A stretch of 64,000 nt of DNA, from the NCBI RefSeq assembly GCF_019649055.1, contig NW_026570370.1:124001-188000 (forward strand). The letters are read 5' to 3'. Below the pieces are notes generated by a model that saw nothing but the letters and a program-made list of their open reading frames with translations, had not been told where the DNA came from and made no database searches. The first letter of the stretch is position 1. Every line of letters begins with the position of its first letter. Shown here piece after piece: positions 46,954 through 58,894 of the stretch. A program made the translations under genes and the position numbers. This stretch comes from Paramacrobiotus metropolitanus (taxonomy: Eukaryota > Tardigrada > Eutardigrada > Parachela > Macrobiotidae).

Positions 46954-49812
46954 TTAATCCTGGCCGTCTTCGGACTCCGAGTTGCTGGATTCGCTACTGG
47001 AACTGCTGGGTTCCCTGCGGAAACTGAATTGCATGGCTTGCCCGTTGTTCTCCTGTGCGCATTTCGCTAAGGCATGCAGGCAGAACCGGTTCAACTTGCT
47101 CACGTCCACGTCGGCCACATTGTGCAGCGTCCACTTGTTTCCACGATAATGCAACGAGGAGCGCGGATCGGTAGTTTGGTACTTGCGCAGAATCTATTAA
47201 AGCAATCAGCACCTTACAAACAAGTAACTGTCGTCACAAACCTCATCTAAACCAACCGAAATATTTTCTTAAGATTTTAAACGGCTTTCAAATGTCGAAT
47301 TGAACTGCTAACAATTCTTGAAAATTTTTTGATATAAAAACTCCCTTGAAGTTTTTAAAATTCTGATGTTTCTTTAAGTAGTTCGTTACGCTTTCGAGGC
47401 AGGTTGTTTCTAAGAAGGAAGCCAAATCTTCCCTATTACCTTGGCTTTCTCTTCGCTGTCGATCCCACTGGCCATGTAGTCGGCAATGCGCTGCACATCC
47501 AACGGCGGTCCCTTGCAGCACAAATGCTTCTCCAACAGGTCCAAAATGGGCACCGCACCAGCCTGTCCCGGCTGGAAGACCGCAATGGGGATGCGGGACA
47601 CCATTACCGGCAAGCCTTTCTTGTCTAGCAGAGTAAGTGCGTAATCTTTCAAAATCAAACGATCACTGCATGAACCCAAGCGACTCTGAAGCCCTTCAAT
47701 CTCGGCGGTCAATAGGCCCAGTTTCCACTGATTAAACGCGGAATAGTCGATGTTTATCGACCGTCGATCCAGGACGAAGCAGTCGATGCGGCGGCCGGCA
47801 TCTTCCAAGACCTTGCTAATCATCTCCACCGCTTCATCGGCATCATTGGGTCGGTTCCAGTTGCGGAAGTAAAACGGTTCGGTATCGCGAATGCAGATGA
47901 CGCGGGTGGCGGGTGTGATGTGCTTCAGGATGCAGGCGTACATGGCATAATTATAAGTCCACAGCATTGGCTCACAAGCGCTGGAAGAGTGAAACCGCTG
48001 CCGCGCTAAACGGAGATCTCTGCCAACCTCCGCCGACGTGAGAAAAGTTTCCCACAATTGACAAGTGCGGCGACAGCGCAGCCGGTCGACGGTGTCCAGT
48101 GACAGGAAGATCTCTTTCAGCACTTCGAAAGGTAATGCCATGCCGTGCCTGCTGACAGTCAGCTGTTTTTTTCGTTTGAGATCAACGTTGGACTCGCCGT
48201 TTTCCGCGGGTAATGCATGGCAAAGTTCATGCTTCGTTTTTGCTCTTTCGAACACAGTTTCCTATAGCGAAAACAAGCAAGTACTGTAGCCGCTAGATGA
48301 AGTGAGACCACTGTTACGTAGATCCGGGCGCTGCCTTCCACTCGTCAGGCACTGAGCACAATCCTTCCTCACGCCGGGTGGCGCACACTTTGCATTGCAT
48401 ATTTACATTTAGTTTTGTGCTGCCCCTGCCAGGGGCACCCCAGAAACCACAACAATTCAGATTTATAAATAGAAAACTATCAGAGCTGTGTCATTGTGCT
48501 CTTAAAACAAATAACTATCGTTGCAAAGAATAAAAAAATAGCAAAGAACAGTAAAACATGTCAGATGTTGAAAGCAGCAGAGCCTGCAGAGGGAAATGAA
48601 AAACATTTTTGCATGGAGCAAAGTACATATATTGGGCTTGATACAAATGTCGAATTCAAATGGGTAAAAAATTTTAGACATTGTCGTGCACCAAAACTAA
48701 AGGCCAGGTCATTATCGGATATTTCTAGAACCCGATTAAGGGATTTGGCCCGGTACATAGCACCAAATTTGTACACATCCACGGCAACTTTCGCTATGCG
48801 CGCACTCTCAATTCTCAAACACGTATTCGCATTGTTTATGATATTTTGTAGCCAAAGGATTCGTACACCTAGGCGAAAAAACCGTTTGTGCGCGCAACAT
48901 CCGCTTCCGGAGTTTTTAGTGAAATAAAATTTCGCGGAGTGTACCAAAAGTCTCATTATGAACCGATGCTCTTCGAATTTTGCACGAAAACGCACATTAC
49001 TATGTAGATCGTTTTGGTACCGAACCAGCTTTCCACCATTTTTTTAATTATAAATTAATTTTTAAAATTTTTGAATTTCATTTCAAGACTTGCGAAAAGG
49101 TGTCAGCCCCGGTGCCCCCCACCCACTCCTCTTTACGGTGGGATTGGATTAAACGACAATGGCGTCGCAACGTCGATTAACTTACTAGATGTTCATCCTC
49201 CAGAATTTTATGGCTGAATCGCAGAACTAGCATTTTCTGGCTGAGCACCTTGAAGCAGCGTACCCCTAGCTCCTGCTCAACCTGCCGGAGCAAAAACGCC
49301 GATAGCGATGGCGGCAGAGCCCAGTATCCGTTAGGCACTTTGCAGGTCTGCATGACGAAATGGTCCGCGGGAAGGCGGCCCGGCTTGACTGCTTCTCCTG
49401 GTGTTTGGCGAATTTGTCGCTGGGGAACCAGCTCCCGAAAACACTTCCCATCCATCAGCACCTCCACCCACGCCACATGCTGCAGCTGCTTGAAGGATGA
49501 AATGAGCAATTTCCCGGGGTACCATTTCCAGGGGCGCTGCGGGCCCTCGTGCAGCAGGACTTCCACAGCGCCTCCCATGCGCGGACAGTTGAATACATGT
49601 CGGAAGCAGTCCCAGGTTTTCTCGTAGGGAACCAGCACCGCCTGCTGTGACGGACACCCGAAATCGATGTACAGACGCGGGGGTGCCCCATGGTCTTCTT
49701 CCAGGCCGACAACATAGCCGTGCTGCAGCTGCCCGTCAATCTCCACATCTGTAGAGTTCCATGCTAACACCGATCGTGCAGTATTCTCATAAAAGTGCAT
49801 TCCTCTGAGCAA
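46954..49812 (-). CDS. F-box protein with an N-terminal domain of unknown function
   Basis: Three exons, all joined in phase 0. Exon 1 runs 49812-49186 (donor CTA|GTAAGT), exon 2 48261-47440 (acceptor CGCTATAG, donor AAG|GTAATA), exon 3 47193-46954. The frames agree across both introns, which supports one gene. Residues 1-210 form a domain I do not recognise (SVLAWNSTDVEIDGQLQHGY, then RLYIDFGCPSQQAVLVPY). An F-box follows near residue 245 (LPFEVLKEIFLSLDTVDRLR), then a region with no clear LRR or WD repeats, and a Ser/Glu-rich acidic tail (SSSSSESSNSESEDGQD). F-box proteins are substrate receptors of SCF ubiquitin ligases; the target here is unknown. The start codon at 49812 is not certain: an upstream exon may exist. 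Confidence 0.75.
47194..47439 (-). other. Intron 2 of the F-box gene (246 bp)
   Basis: GTAATA donor, TTTAATAG acceptor, phase 0. Confidence 0.75.
48262..49185 (-). other. Intron 1 of the F-box gene (924 bp)
   Basis: GTAAGT donor, phase 0. Contains a TTAA-type element at 48736-48990. Confidence 0.7.
48736..48990 (+). mobile_element. TTAA-type non-autonomous element in an intron
   Basis: Starts TTAAGGGATTTGGCCCGGTA, the same terminus as the elements at 58895 and 60678, and continues with the shared blocks TGTAGCCxAAGGATTxGTA and GTGCGCGCAACATCCG. The end near CCAAAAGTCTCATTATGAAC matches the elements at 8.1 and 60.95 kb. Confidence 0.6.
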
Positions 49813-50049
49813 CAGAGACTCGCAACAGAGTGGTTTCTATGTATTCGCAACGGCAGATTATTTCCTAAACAAAATGTCCACCATTGTGAAAGGAAAAGTA
49901 CTCAACTTGCACTGAGCCCAGAGAGTAAAACTTAACACAGACCCTGAGACCATGAATACCGTAGTTACACTAATAGCACTGCCTATGACACTGTGAGGGG
50001 AGAAGCGGCTCACGTAAAGCGACAAAATCTTTCAAAGGATTTCAACGTA

Positions 50050-50165
50050 TTGCTCCGTGGTGCAGTAGTACTGCCTACGCGGATCTAACGACGTAGCCGG
50101 GGTTCGATTTCCCCATCAGCGCCTTTTTCAGCCGTTTCTCGGTTTCCCTCGGATTGCGCCCTGCT
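50050..50165 (+). repeat. tRNA-derived SINE, plus copy
   Basis: An A-box-like TGGTGCAGTAGTA (50059-50071) and a B box GGGTTCGATTTCC (50100-50112) in tRNA-like spacing, followed by a non-tRNA body CTTTTTCAGCCGTTTCTCGG. The acceptor stem and a 7-base anticodon loop cannot be formed, so this is not a working tRNA. The same head and body occur inverted at 61650-61762. Confidence 0.6.
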
Positions 50166-52384
50166 GAGAACACAAACTACATGCCATTTTTGAGAATTAT
50201 TGCAGCTGAATTGAGTAAATTCACAGTACTTGCACACTATTGGATAGCTAACTTACAGAAACCCTGGGTGCTTGTCGGTTTTGCGGACAAGGCAGCGTGG
50301 AGCGTGCCACCACGTAATGCATTTATTACTTACTCGAAAACTAATTTCATAGTTGCACAGTGCACTTAACTCTTCGGATTCACCACGGATCTTGCAGGTA
50401 CGATAAAGTGCAAATGCGAAAAGCAATTGTATTTCTTCTTGACCTTCGGCATGGTCGGGACTCAAGGTATGCACAATGCTACAGATACCTAGATATGTAC
50501 AGTACGAGTACCATCGCATTATTGAACTACGAAATCGACTGTTGTGCAGGCTTTCGGCAAATTTTTTTTTAATTTTGTGCTGCTGAGATACTAAGTACGT
50601 CTCAGAAGATTTACTCGCACATATTGTACATATTTTCCTTCTCCATTCTTTATTTCTTTGCAAGCGAATTTTATTGCACGATTCAACTGCTTTCGGCGTT
50701 TCCCAGTTGGTGCTTCCCATTCCGGCTAATCAAATTTCACCGGTGTGCACTGGTGGGAGCTTATAAGAACGTTTTCGTTGCTGTTCATTATACCACGCCG
50801 TCCATCCAAATTTGTGTCATGCTGCTCATGCACACAATAAACAAGAATAATTCGTGGTAGCAGCCGTTGATTTGTGGATTCGAATGCAGTTTGTAAGGAA
50901 CGTGCAGTTCAGGTTAAATGTCAGAGGTCATTCAGTGCACCTAATACACCAGCCGCATTTCCTCGAACATAAACCAGACTCGAACGTTTCTTAAGGAAAC
51001 CTGGAGCGAAAGTCCTAGTCACATTGCAACGTTTCTTTCCGACGAAGTGTATTATCTCCGCCTAGGCATAAATTCTATTTTATGCCAGGCAAGATTTTCT
51101 ACTAACCGAGAAGACAGATTGAAAAAAATTCTATAATGTTCAATATGCAGCTATACGGCAGGTATTTGAGACAGCAAGGTAGCAATTGCTCAGTAATCAG
51201 CCAGATAATTAGCAATATAGCACTAATAACATCCACGATGACAAGGTTGGCTTCGACGCTCAGGCTTTAGTGTGCCCAACAGGGAAGAGTGGGTTGATGC
51301 TATAGATCGTCATACGGCTGAGTGTGGATAAATCCAGCTGGCGCAAGTGCAGATTGTCGCACATGTACAGATTTCCCTAGCTTAAAATTTGCCGCCGAAG
51401 GATCTGTGTATGTGGGACGAATGTATCGCTAAAGCCGCTAAACCTGCCATGCAAATTTTCCAAGTCTGATTTCCGGTGCCAGCCATGGTTAACTTTCCGG
51501 TGTATTGGATACTCATAGTGCGATGTAGCTGGAAATAGAATCCCACTCCTCGGGATACTTTAGAGTGCACACCCGAAGAGTGGGAATCCATTCGCAACTC
51601 CATCATTCTTTAGATTGCACACATAGCGCGTGTGCAGCGTCGTGACTTTGCCAGCATCTTTTGCGTGACCGGCGCGAAGTCGACATTCAAGGCGTGCATG
51701 GAAGGCACGGATACGCGCGCCCGAATTTACGGAAAACAAACAGCTATAGTAGAATTAATGGCATATCGAGACGATTGCGGAAATACTGCCGAATAGAGTT
51801 AAGTGTGAGCCAAGTCAGTCTATTAGGTTCGTCTATCACTAATCAAGTGATTCACCATCAGACATGTGAAAGCGAAACTAATACCCTGAAAGTGCCTGTT
51901 CTGTTTATATAGTCCAGGAAAACGGGCTACAACCTTAGTAGATGTCTGTATAATTCAGTGTCATCCTTAGTCCGCTTCTGTGAATGCAGAATTATGGAGA
52001 ATACTGGTACTTGTAAGCGGTCTGAATAACGGCGCCAAGTATTCTCCGAAAGTCGTACAGATAAGCCTCTTCTAATATTTAACGATCGTTGCATCCCATT
52101 TCAACAATATAATCTGCATTGTTATTGCCAAAATGATTAACAAAAGTCGCTCCCACTTAACAGCTGGACAGCTTGTCCAGCTGGTCTCTTGTCTCTCTCT
52201 CTCTCTCATGTAGGTATGTGGCAGACATACATGTATACGAGACAAAGCCTGGACAAGGGCTTTCCCGATTGTCCATAAATCTTATTCAATGTAGGCACAT
52301 TACGATTTCAGATTGGACATTGCATTCAGTAAGACCACAGAAAATTAGTGATAATAAAACTCTTAATTTTGCTGGGAATTAAAC

Positions 52385-52735
52385 ATTATGATTAATTCAA
52401 TTAAAATTACGGCAATTTTAATTATGCTTAGCATAATCAAAATTGTGCATTTTTAATTAAGCTTGAGCATAATTAAAATTGGTCAATTTTAATTATACTT
52501 AAGCTTAATTATGAGTCAAATTATGAATAAGATATATAGCTTGATCAAACGAAAACTGAATTTTAATTATGATAAGCAAAATTAAAATTGGACAATTTTA
52601 ATTATGCTCCAGTTTAATTTAAATTGTTGAATTTTGATTATGCTGATCATAATTAAAATTGATCAATTTTCAATTATGATAAACTTAATCAAAATTATAA
52701 GCAAAATAATTATGATGAGTTTAATATTCACTACA
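52385..52735. repeat. Palindromic AT satellite
   Basis: Tandem copies of a unit of about 33 bp that is itself a palindrome, close to AATTTTAATTATGCT followed by AGCATAATTAAAATT. About ten half-units, diverged. Almost free of C and G outside the GC step at the centre. Confidence 0.8.
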
Positions 52736-52889
52736 GAAAATAACCCAAACATGCAAATGGTATCTGGAACCGTGCGAGCAATTAGGCTTTTATGCATGCC
52801 ACCGTAACGAAGCCCGCGCTTGCGACGCGCTTATACTGTTGAGTGTTAACCACTGTCCAACGGGAGACAACGTACGGGTAGTACTACTC

Positions 52890-53050
52890 CATGCTCATGA
52901 GATTGCTCACTGAGCATGAGCACGTGCGCATGGGCATGCTCACTGATCGTGACCAAATGACCATGAGCATGCGTAGTGACCCTGAGCATGCACAATGGAC
53001 GTTAAATAGTGAGCATGGACATTCAAATAATGAGCATGGACATTAATTAG
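52890..53050. repeat. GAGCATG minisatellite
   Basis: About ten imperfect copies of TGAGCATG(GAC), partly in inverted form (CATGCTCA). The last ones are spaced 18-20 bases apart. Confidence 0.75.
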
Positions 53051-53180
53051 TAATTAAGCGCGAAAATTACCTTTCAAGATCCGGTATGACAGAAGTAATC
53101 ATTATTACTGCGAAGACCCTCAAAAATCTCGGGTGCCAAACAGATTATGTTTGCCTTATTGAATATCAATTTTTTTTAAA

Positions 53181-55396
53181 ATGGCGATCAATTTGTCGGA
53201 TTATTTGATTATGCCGATAATTGATGCCGATGACCTTAATAAGTTGGAAAATAATGGTTCAGTCGTCGAAATAATTGAAATGGCATCTCTTGACTTCCAT
53301 GCTGCCGAAAACTTATCTTTCAGTCATGAATCCACGAGAACGCACAACGGCGAAGATTTGGACAAAACTGTCGAAAACCTGGAGGAGATTACCATTTTGT
53401 CGGAGACGTAACTGTAATTACTAATAATAGGATCTGCTAGTACGATGAACGTTGATTTTATAGCAGCGAGCCCGTAGCCTTGCTGACGACCGATCATTGA
53501 AACACATGTCCAGGATCAACAGCCGCTGTTGAAGATAGCCTGTCGAACGCCACCGACGTCAACCTGGAAGACAGGTAAATTTTAAGAATATCATCGGCAG
53601 ATTCTGGAGGGGCGTGGAGGGGCTCATCTTTTATTGTGTTATTTAGTAAAGTAACGATGCAGTCCGAAGATGAGTCAGAAAACAGCAGTGATACATTGGT
53701 CAACGGTTATTCATCATTCCTTCTGGGCAGATCCTCTGGATTCACATCTGCGGAAGCGGCACATCACATTTTTAAAGCAAGTCTGGATCTACAGAATCAG
53801 CTGATTGATGAAGTCCCGCAAAGTGTACAGCGCAACGCAGCATTTCTAATTAAGATTGACTTGTCAGCAATTTTAAAAGACTTGCGAAACGACAGCTTAG
53901 GCGTTGGGGAGCAACTGGGTGGGCCGCGGACATACCGCTACCGCTGTAACGACCAGTTTGACAGCGTAGACCAAATGGTAATTTCTTCTTTTACTAACGA
54001 TTGCTGACGTCTTGTGTCACCGCTTATTAAGCTTGTTCGTATTGTTACTACCAGTTAAAAAAATTATTTTATGGTTCTTTCAGGGAAAGCACGATGGGAT
54101 TGAAGAATTTTCAGCATTCGAAAGAAGGCTTTACAAATCCAATTCCGCGGGAAACTTTAGGAAGCTTCTGGTGACTTCAGATGATCACAAGATAGCTTTG
54201 CTACTGTACTACTATACCAACGTTATCGAACAGCCGTTTCCGGTGCTACCCCATAAAAACAGCAAAAAGATTTCTCCATTTGTTCGCTTTAATGAGTCGG
54301 CACGGGAAAAAATGAAAGAGAAAGCGGGCACGTAATTTAAAAATATTAGTCGAGGTGCGTGCCAATTTCAATTTTATGGTTTACAGGTACCTCGAAGCCA
54401 CGTGACATCCGGATCAAGATGTTAGCAAGCGAAGGTGGGCTTAATGCGTTGCGATCGGAATCCCAAATCCCATCTCCGAAAGCGATTTATAATCATAACC
54501 AGTCGAAAAAGCCTAAAAGAGCGGAAGAATTTGCGGATCTTGTTGTCCGTTGTGCCGAAGAACAAGGAAGCGCACGGTTCGTCCGCATAGTTGTCAACGC
54601 TCCTGATTTGTTTATTATGGTGGCAAATTACCGGCAGCTTAACGACTTAGTAAGGTTTTCGATTGTACGAGGAGGCGGATTGTTATCAATTGATACCACG
54701 TATAACATCGGAAACTACCTAGTAACCCCACTTGTTGTACGCCATATGCTCCTGGAAAACGAGAGTGGAGTTCATCCGATTGTTTTGGGTCCGGCATTCA
54801 TTCATCGCAAAAAAGATGAAAGCACCTACCGACGCATGGCAATGGAGTTGTATTTAGCCTGCCCGGACATGAGAAACGTTCAAGTTATTGGAAGCGACAG
54901 CGACAAGGTGATTTAGCAGTCTTATACTTCCAAAACAGTGGTGGACTTCAAGGAGGGGCTTGGAGGGGCTCACAATTTGTTAGTCAGCCAATCAAGATGG
55001 TTGAAAGTTCAGCACTGTAAAAAAGGGGCAAGTATAGGATATAATATTAAATTTGCCGCTTTTTAGGCTCTTTATGCGCCGTTTTTAGAGATTTTTCTCG
55101 GGTCATCGCATCTGCTGTGCACAGTTCATCTGTGTGACAACATCAATAGAAAACTCCGGGAATTTAAGCTTCAGGACCGCCAAAAAGAAGTTTTCGACCT
55201 AATTCTGGGAGCAAAACACGGCGACGGTAGGCACGAAGGCTACGTTGATTGCACTTCCGACGAACAGTACAACGAAAAAGAAAAAGAACTTTCTGAAATC
55301 TTCTCATCGTATGAGCCAAAAGGAGCGGCATTCGCGAAATATTCCATTGAAGAGGAAGGACCGGAAATAAGATTTATTGGTACTTTGGGCAGTTAG
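53181..55396 (+). CDS. MULE-type transposase-derived protein, five exons
   Basis: Exons: 53181-53407, 53647-53977, 54084-54331, 54387-54907, 55067-55396. Junctions 1, 2 and 4 are GT-AG and keep phase. Junction 3 is off by one base with the canonical donor; a GC-AG choice would fit. Start is the ATG at 53181. Exon 4 holds the transposase core: ANAPDLFIMVANYRQLND-like sequence, LSIDTTYNIGNYLVTPL (first Asp), LGPAFIHRKKDESTY, then VIGSDSDK (second Asp); exon 5 starts AP(F)LEIFLG and has the LCDNINRKL and YVDCTSDEQYNE segments seen in animal members of this family. The third acidic residue is not certain. About 550 codons, N-terminal part acidic. It could be a live element, a relic or a host-adopted gene. 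I see no terminal inverted repeats. Confidence 0.7.
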
Positions 55397-57007
55397 TATA
55401 ACTCGGAGAAGAGATAGTGTGGGCAGAGTGGCCAAAGAAACCGCGTTGCAAGATACTAAAAAGTAGTACCATTACCATTACCATTATAGATAGATATGTC
55501 GCAAGATACTAAAAACTGTAAAAAGTAGTACCATTTCGGTATATTTTTACAGATACACATGTCCAATGAATCTGCAGTGACGGGTGCTCGTACACAGTAC
55601 CAGCACTCCGGCCGAGTAGCGGTAAAAGCACTCAGTTAATTATTACCAGGCCGAAATGAAAAAAATTCTAATAACAGAAACATTTGATGAAATTCCGCCA
55701 GTATGGTCTGGGTTTCCATTTCGATTCCACGAAGGTCACGGATCAGTGGACCCAAAGAGGCCGGATGCCCACCGCTCTCTCAGTAGAACGACGCTGCCGT
55801 CCCCCTGGGAGACCGGGGGCATCGAAAAGGGATGGAGATCCCGTCGAAATGGTGAGGCTGCTAGGTCTACATAACACGTTTTACACTGCCGAAGAAAAGA
55901 TTTCTTATCCACAGTTAGCTTACTTTCGCAATGGGCTATTGCCAGGAAACGGATTTCTTATATTTTAATTCCCTTTTCGCACTCTGTTAATTACAGGCAC
56001 CCTTTTTTACAAGGAGTAATATATATAAGAACACCCTGTCTCTGTTTATTACAGACACCCATTCGCTGCCCATTTTCAGGAATCTGAAGATTATATAATT
56101 TTTATATTTTACTGATGCGAGCAAACTTCATAAACTTCTGTTGTTTATTTTTTTTCTAGCCATCAAAATGACAATATCAGCTGCAACATTTGGATCCTTC
56201 ACATTGACATAAATTTGAAATTTCGTTGAGGGCTGTACGTGGGCCACCATTTGTACCGTTTCAACCGTTCCCTCTATCATATGTTACAACTGGAATACTA
56301 AATCAGAGCACCATACAATACAATCAGAATAACACATCTAATGCACTCAGAATACAACCATGTTATAAGGGTGCAATCATCTGTATACAAGTAATCCTGG
56401 AGTAATCCTTCGCGGAGATTCTCGTTCGAGTCTGGGTGGAGAAATCCGTGCGTGCGGGATACGTGCTCTTCTTTTGTAAAAGAGACGAAAAACTGTGCTC
56501 ACCAACATATTTTATCATGTCTACACAATCACGTAGCGTAAAATAGGGTCGGGAAAATAAATTCACGCTATAGTAGGACTGAGCTCGCCGTATCAAAAGA
56601 TCATCCACTAATGCTGGAATCGTTGGACAACAGAAACGAAAAAATGTTTCAATGTTTCAGATCAACATCACTGGCTCTTCAGTAATCATGTTCAACAGCT
56701 TAAACTTCTGTCATGCTGCTGTTATTTGGGATTGTGCAGTTACAGTCACCAGCAGCTTGCCGCAAACTAATGGGATCCCAAATTTCCATTTCGAAAATGA
56801 AGCTCACTGTCAAACCTCGAAGGTTTCACTTTGCGCAGGGAGTGATATACACTAAACATTTACTACCCTGCTTGATTTGTCTCCTTCTCATTTGTGAAAT
56901 GGCTTCCTTTTGGAAAGACTCCTTATGACGAACACTAGAAGAAGGCAAATAACCTTTAATAAGTATAATGGTACGAGTACAAACTATGCACCACAACAAA
57001 ACGGCGT
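55397..57007. other. Intergenic
   Basis: At 55445-55545 a CAAGATACTAAAAAxxGTAxxA block is repeated with an ACCATT run. The overlapping frames at 55656-55968 have no known domain. Otherwise AT-rich spacer. Confidence 0.45.
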
Positions 57008-57616
57008 TTACAAAAGAAACACTTCCTCTATGCTATCCTGATCGGGGATCGTATCAATTACACAAATCGCGTTTCCCCGTTGGATTTGCATAGATATTCG
57101 CTGTTTAAAAAACTCTTTCGCCCGCTTTTGGCCGGTTGAAGTCGCTATACCATTTCCAACCGTTTCTACTAGCATTTTAGTACCATCTCCAAAAGGTCCG
57201 TAAATTTCGAAGGCTGCAGCAACGAAATCGGATCTTGTTTGCATCCAAGCGTGTTTCGCTAGTTTCTTCCTTTCAGCGAGTTCGGCTGCTGCGCTGGCGT
57301 TCACGGAAGTGCGGTCGATGTACGAGGCCGCCAGCATGTCCACGCAGGTCACATCCACTGCAAGCGGTTTTCCGCGCTTCCGCGGAATGAGGGTGATCAC
57401 ATCCGGCCTCTTCTTATCTTTCAGGGATATACCTTTTGGTTTCATTCTCGAAGGAAAGCCAGCTGATTTCAGGCCACGAGTGAAGAAGGATGTTGTGCGA
57501 GAGATAAGTGTGAGGCAAGTTAGAATGTACCCTAGCCGTGGTACATATATGGGCCTGTGGCTATCCCATCGAGCGGCCACCGATACTAACCATCTTAATA
57601 AAAATATGCGCCGCAT
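57008..57616 (-). pseudogene. Retroelement C-terminal nuclease-like fragment
   Basis: An open frame of about 200 codons. The core KKRPDVITLIPRKRGKPLAV followed by DVTCVDMLA fits a PD-(D/E)xK-type nuclease motif (PD, then D-V-T). Further on, LVETVGNGIATSTGQKRA and FFKQRISMQIQRGNAICV match the end of large, otherwise uncharacterised invertebrate proteins that carry reverse transcriptase upstream. No RT is found next to it, so this is a 5'-truncated copy. The N-terminal 60 codons may be non-coding. It would cut DNA if active. Confidence 0.5.
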
Positions 57617-57639
57617 TATAACAAGGCTTTAGATCGAGC

Positions 57640-57747
57640 AACAAAAAATCGCGCGCACCCCGACGTACACCCAGCCTAGCTAAAAATTACATAGCGTAGA
57701 TATTTCTGTATGATGAAGCCGATCCCGTTTGTAATAGGAAGACATTA
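57640..57747 (-). pseudogene. Receptor remnant, copy C
   Basis: CGCGCGCACCCCGACGTACA matches the loop after TM4 of receptor A (6580-6606), and the sequence then jumps to the 5' flank block GATGAAGCCGATCCCGTTTG. Most of the receptor is deleted. Confidence 0.6.
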
Positions 57748-58546
57748 AGCAGGTTGCGGTATCAACGAAGGGGTACGATTGACGATAGAATTAACGACGG
57801 AGTACAATTAACGAACCTTTAAACGGCAGTACCCGTCGTTATTAACGAAACGAAGGGGGTATCGTTTCGTTAATAACGACGTTGAAATTTAGTAATGAAC
57901 GACTGGGCCCATATAGACCATTGAGCACGAAGACTGCGCAGGCGAGACAGTGTACCCAGTGAATTTCTGCCTGGGCATTCAATCCTGAGTTGCCCACTCG
58001 ACTCGAATTTTTCGAAAATCACAACAGTACTGCTCGAATGTTAGTGCTGCCAATGGTCTCTTTAAACTTTTCACTTATATGGCTTACTTTTTACTTTAAC
58101 TTTCACAACTGTAAAAATTATTCCATATAATAAATACAGTAATTCGAGTAGTTTACTATTGGAGTAGCAGTGTACGGAGACTGTACTGAGGCCTCTAAGA
58201 AACGAAGTCCTGCATTCAAGAATGGAATAAGTGGATAACACTGCTTTAGATTAGTGTTTGCGTGAAAACGTTCATACACGTGTTAACCTTATGTTTTTCT
58301 ACCACAAAAAATCTTTATTCTGTTACTTTCACGGTGCAACATGAAATCGTTTCGGTATCGATACAAAAAATTGAAAAATGACTGTCAAAACACAACAGTT
58401 CGCCACGCTAATATCTATCGCTGTTAATTGTTTAGTGCATAACGCAACCTCTTATGCGAATCACCGGAGCCTTAAATTAACAACGCCAAAACTGTCGTTA
58501 ATTTTGCCGTTAATCGTCCGGCCGTGCAAAACGCAACCTACTTATT
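57748..58546. mobile_element. About 800-bp insertion in the receptor flank, type unknown
   Basis: The flank of copies A and B runs straight from the ACAGGAAG block to the TTCCCA block. In copy C the same two blocks are separated by about 800 bp. The insert has 8-bp inverted ends AGGTTGCG (57751-57758) and CGCAACCT (58532-58539), and an internal perfect hairpin. No open frame of note and no clear target duplication. Confidence 0.5.
57834..57881. repeat. Perfect 20-bp inverted repeat with 8-base loop
   Basis: Arms 57834-57853 and 57862-57881, CGTCGTTATTAACGAAACGA and its exact complement. Lies within the 800-bp insertion. Confidence 0.95.
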
Positions 58547-58894
58547 ATTCCCAGCGAACGTTTTAATTTTGATGCGTTAAAGAAAACTGGAGCAGCGGGA
58601 TTGCAAATCGACGTCAGCGTTAATTGCCGGTAAAATTCGGGTGTTCAGCTTTCCGGTTATTTTGCGGGGAATATCGCGGTCGACTTGTCGGTATATGTAG
58701 TTACGACCCATAGGATCTGTCAACTTCCCTAATTATGTTTGACACATGGCACGCGAAGATATCCTGTTGGTATTATAACTGAATCAAGTGTCTGAAACAA
58801 CATCGTTTGTTTCTTTTCAATGCTTCCGGTTGTTTCTGTTCAATGCTTTCGGTTAATTCTGGCACACTGCAGCGTGTTTGACAACCGCACTGCG

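Larger units (their letters stand above)
49813..53180. other. Intergenic, repeat-rich
   Basis: No supported gene. Holds a SINE (50050-50165), an imperfect hairpin at 51540-51587 (CCCACTCxTCGGG arms), a CT run near 52190-52207, an AT palindromic satellite and a GAGCATG repeat (listed separately). The open frames at 50253-50720 (minus) and 51661-51912 have no known domain. Confidence 0.5.

Noticed and set aside
50059-50130. A functional tRNA gene
   Set aside because: A and B boxes are present, but the acceptor stem does not pair and the anticodon loop has the wrong length; a second copy shares a non-tRNA body, so a SINE fits better.
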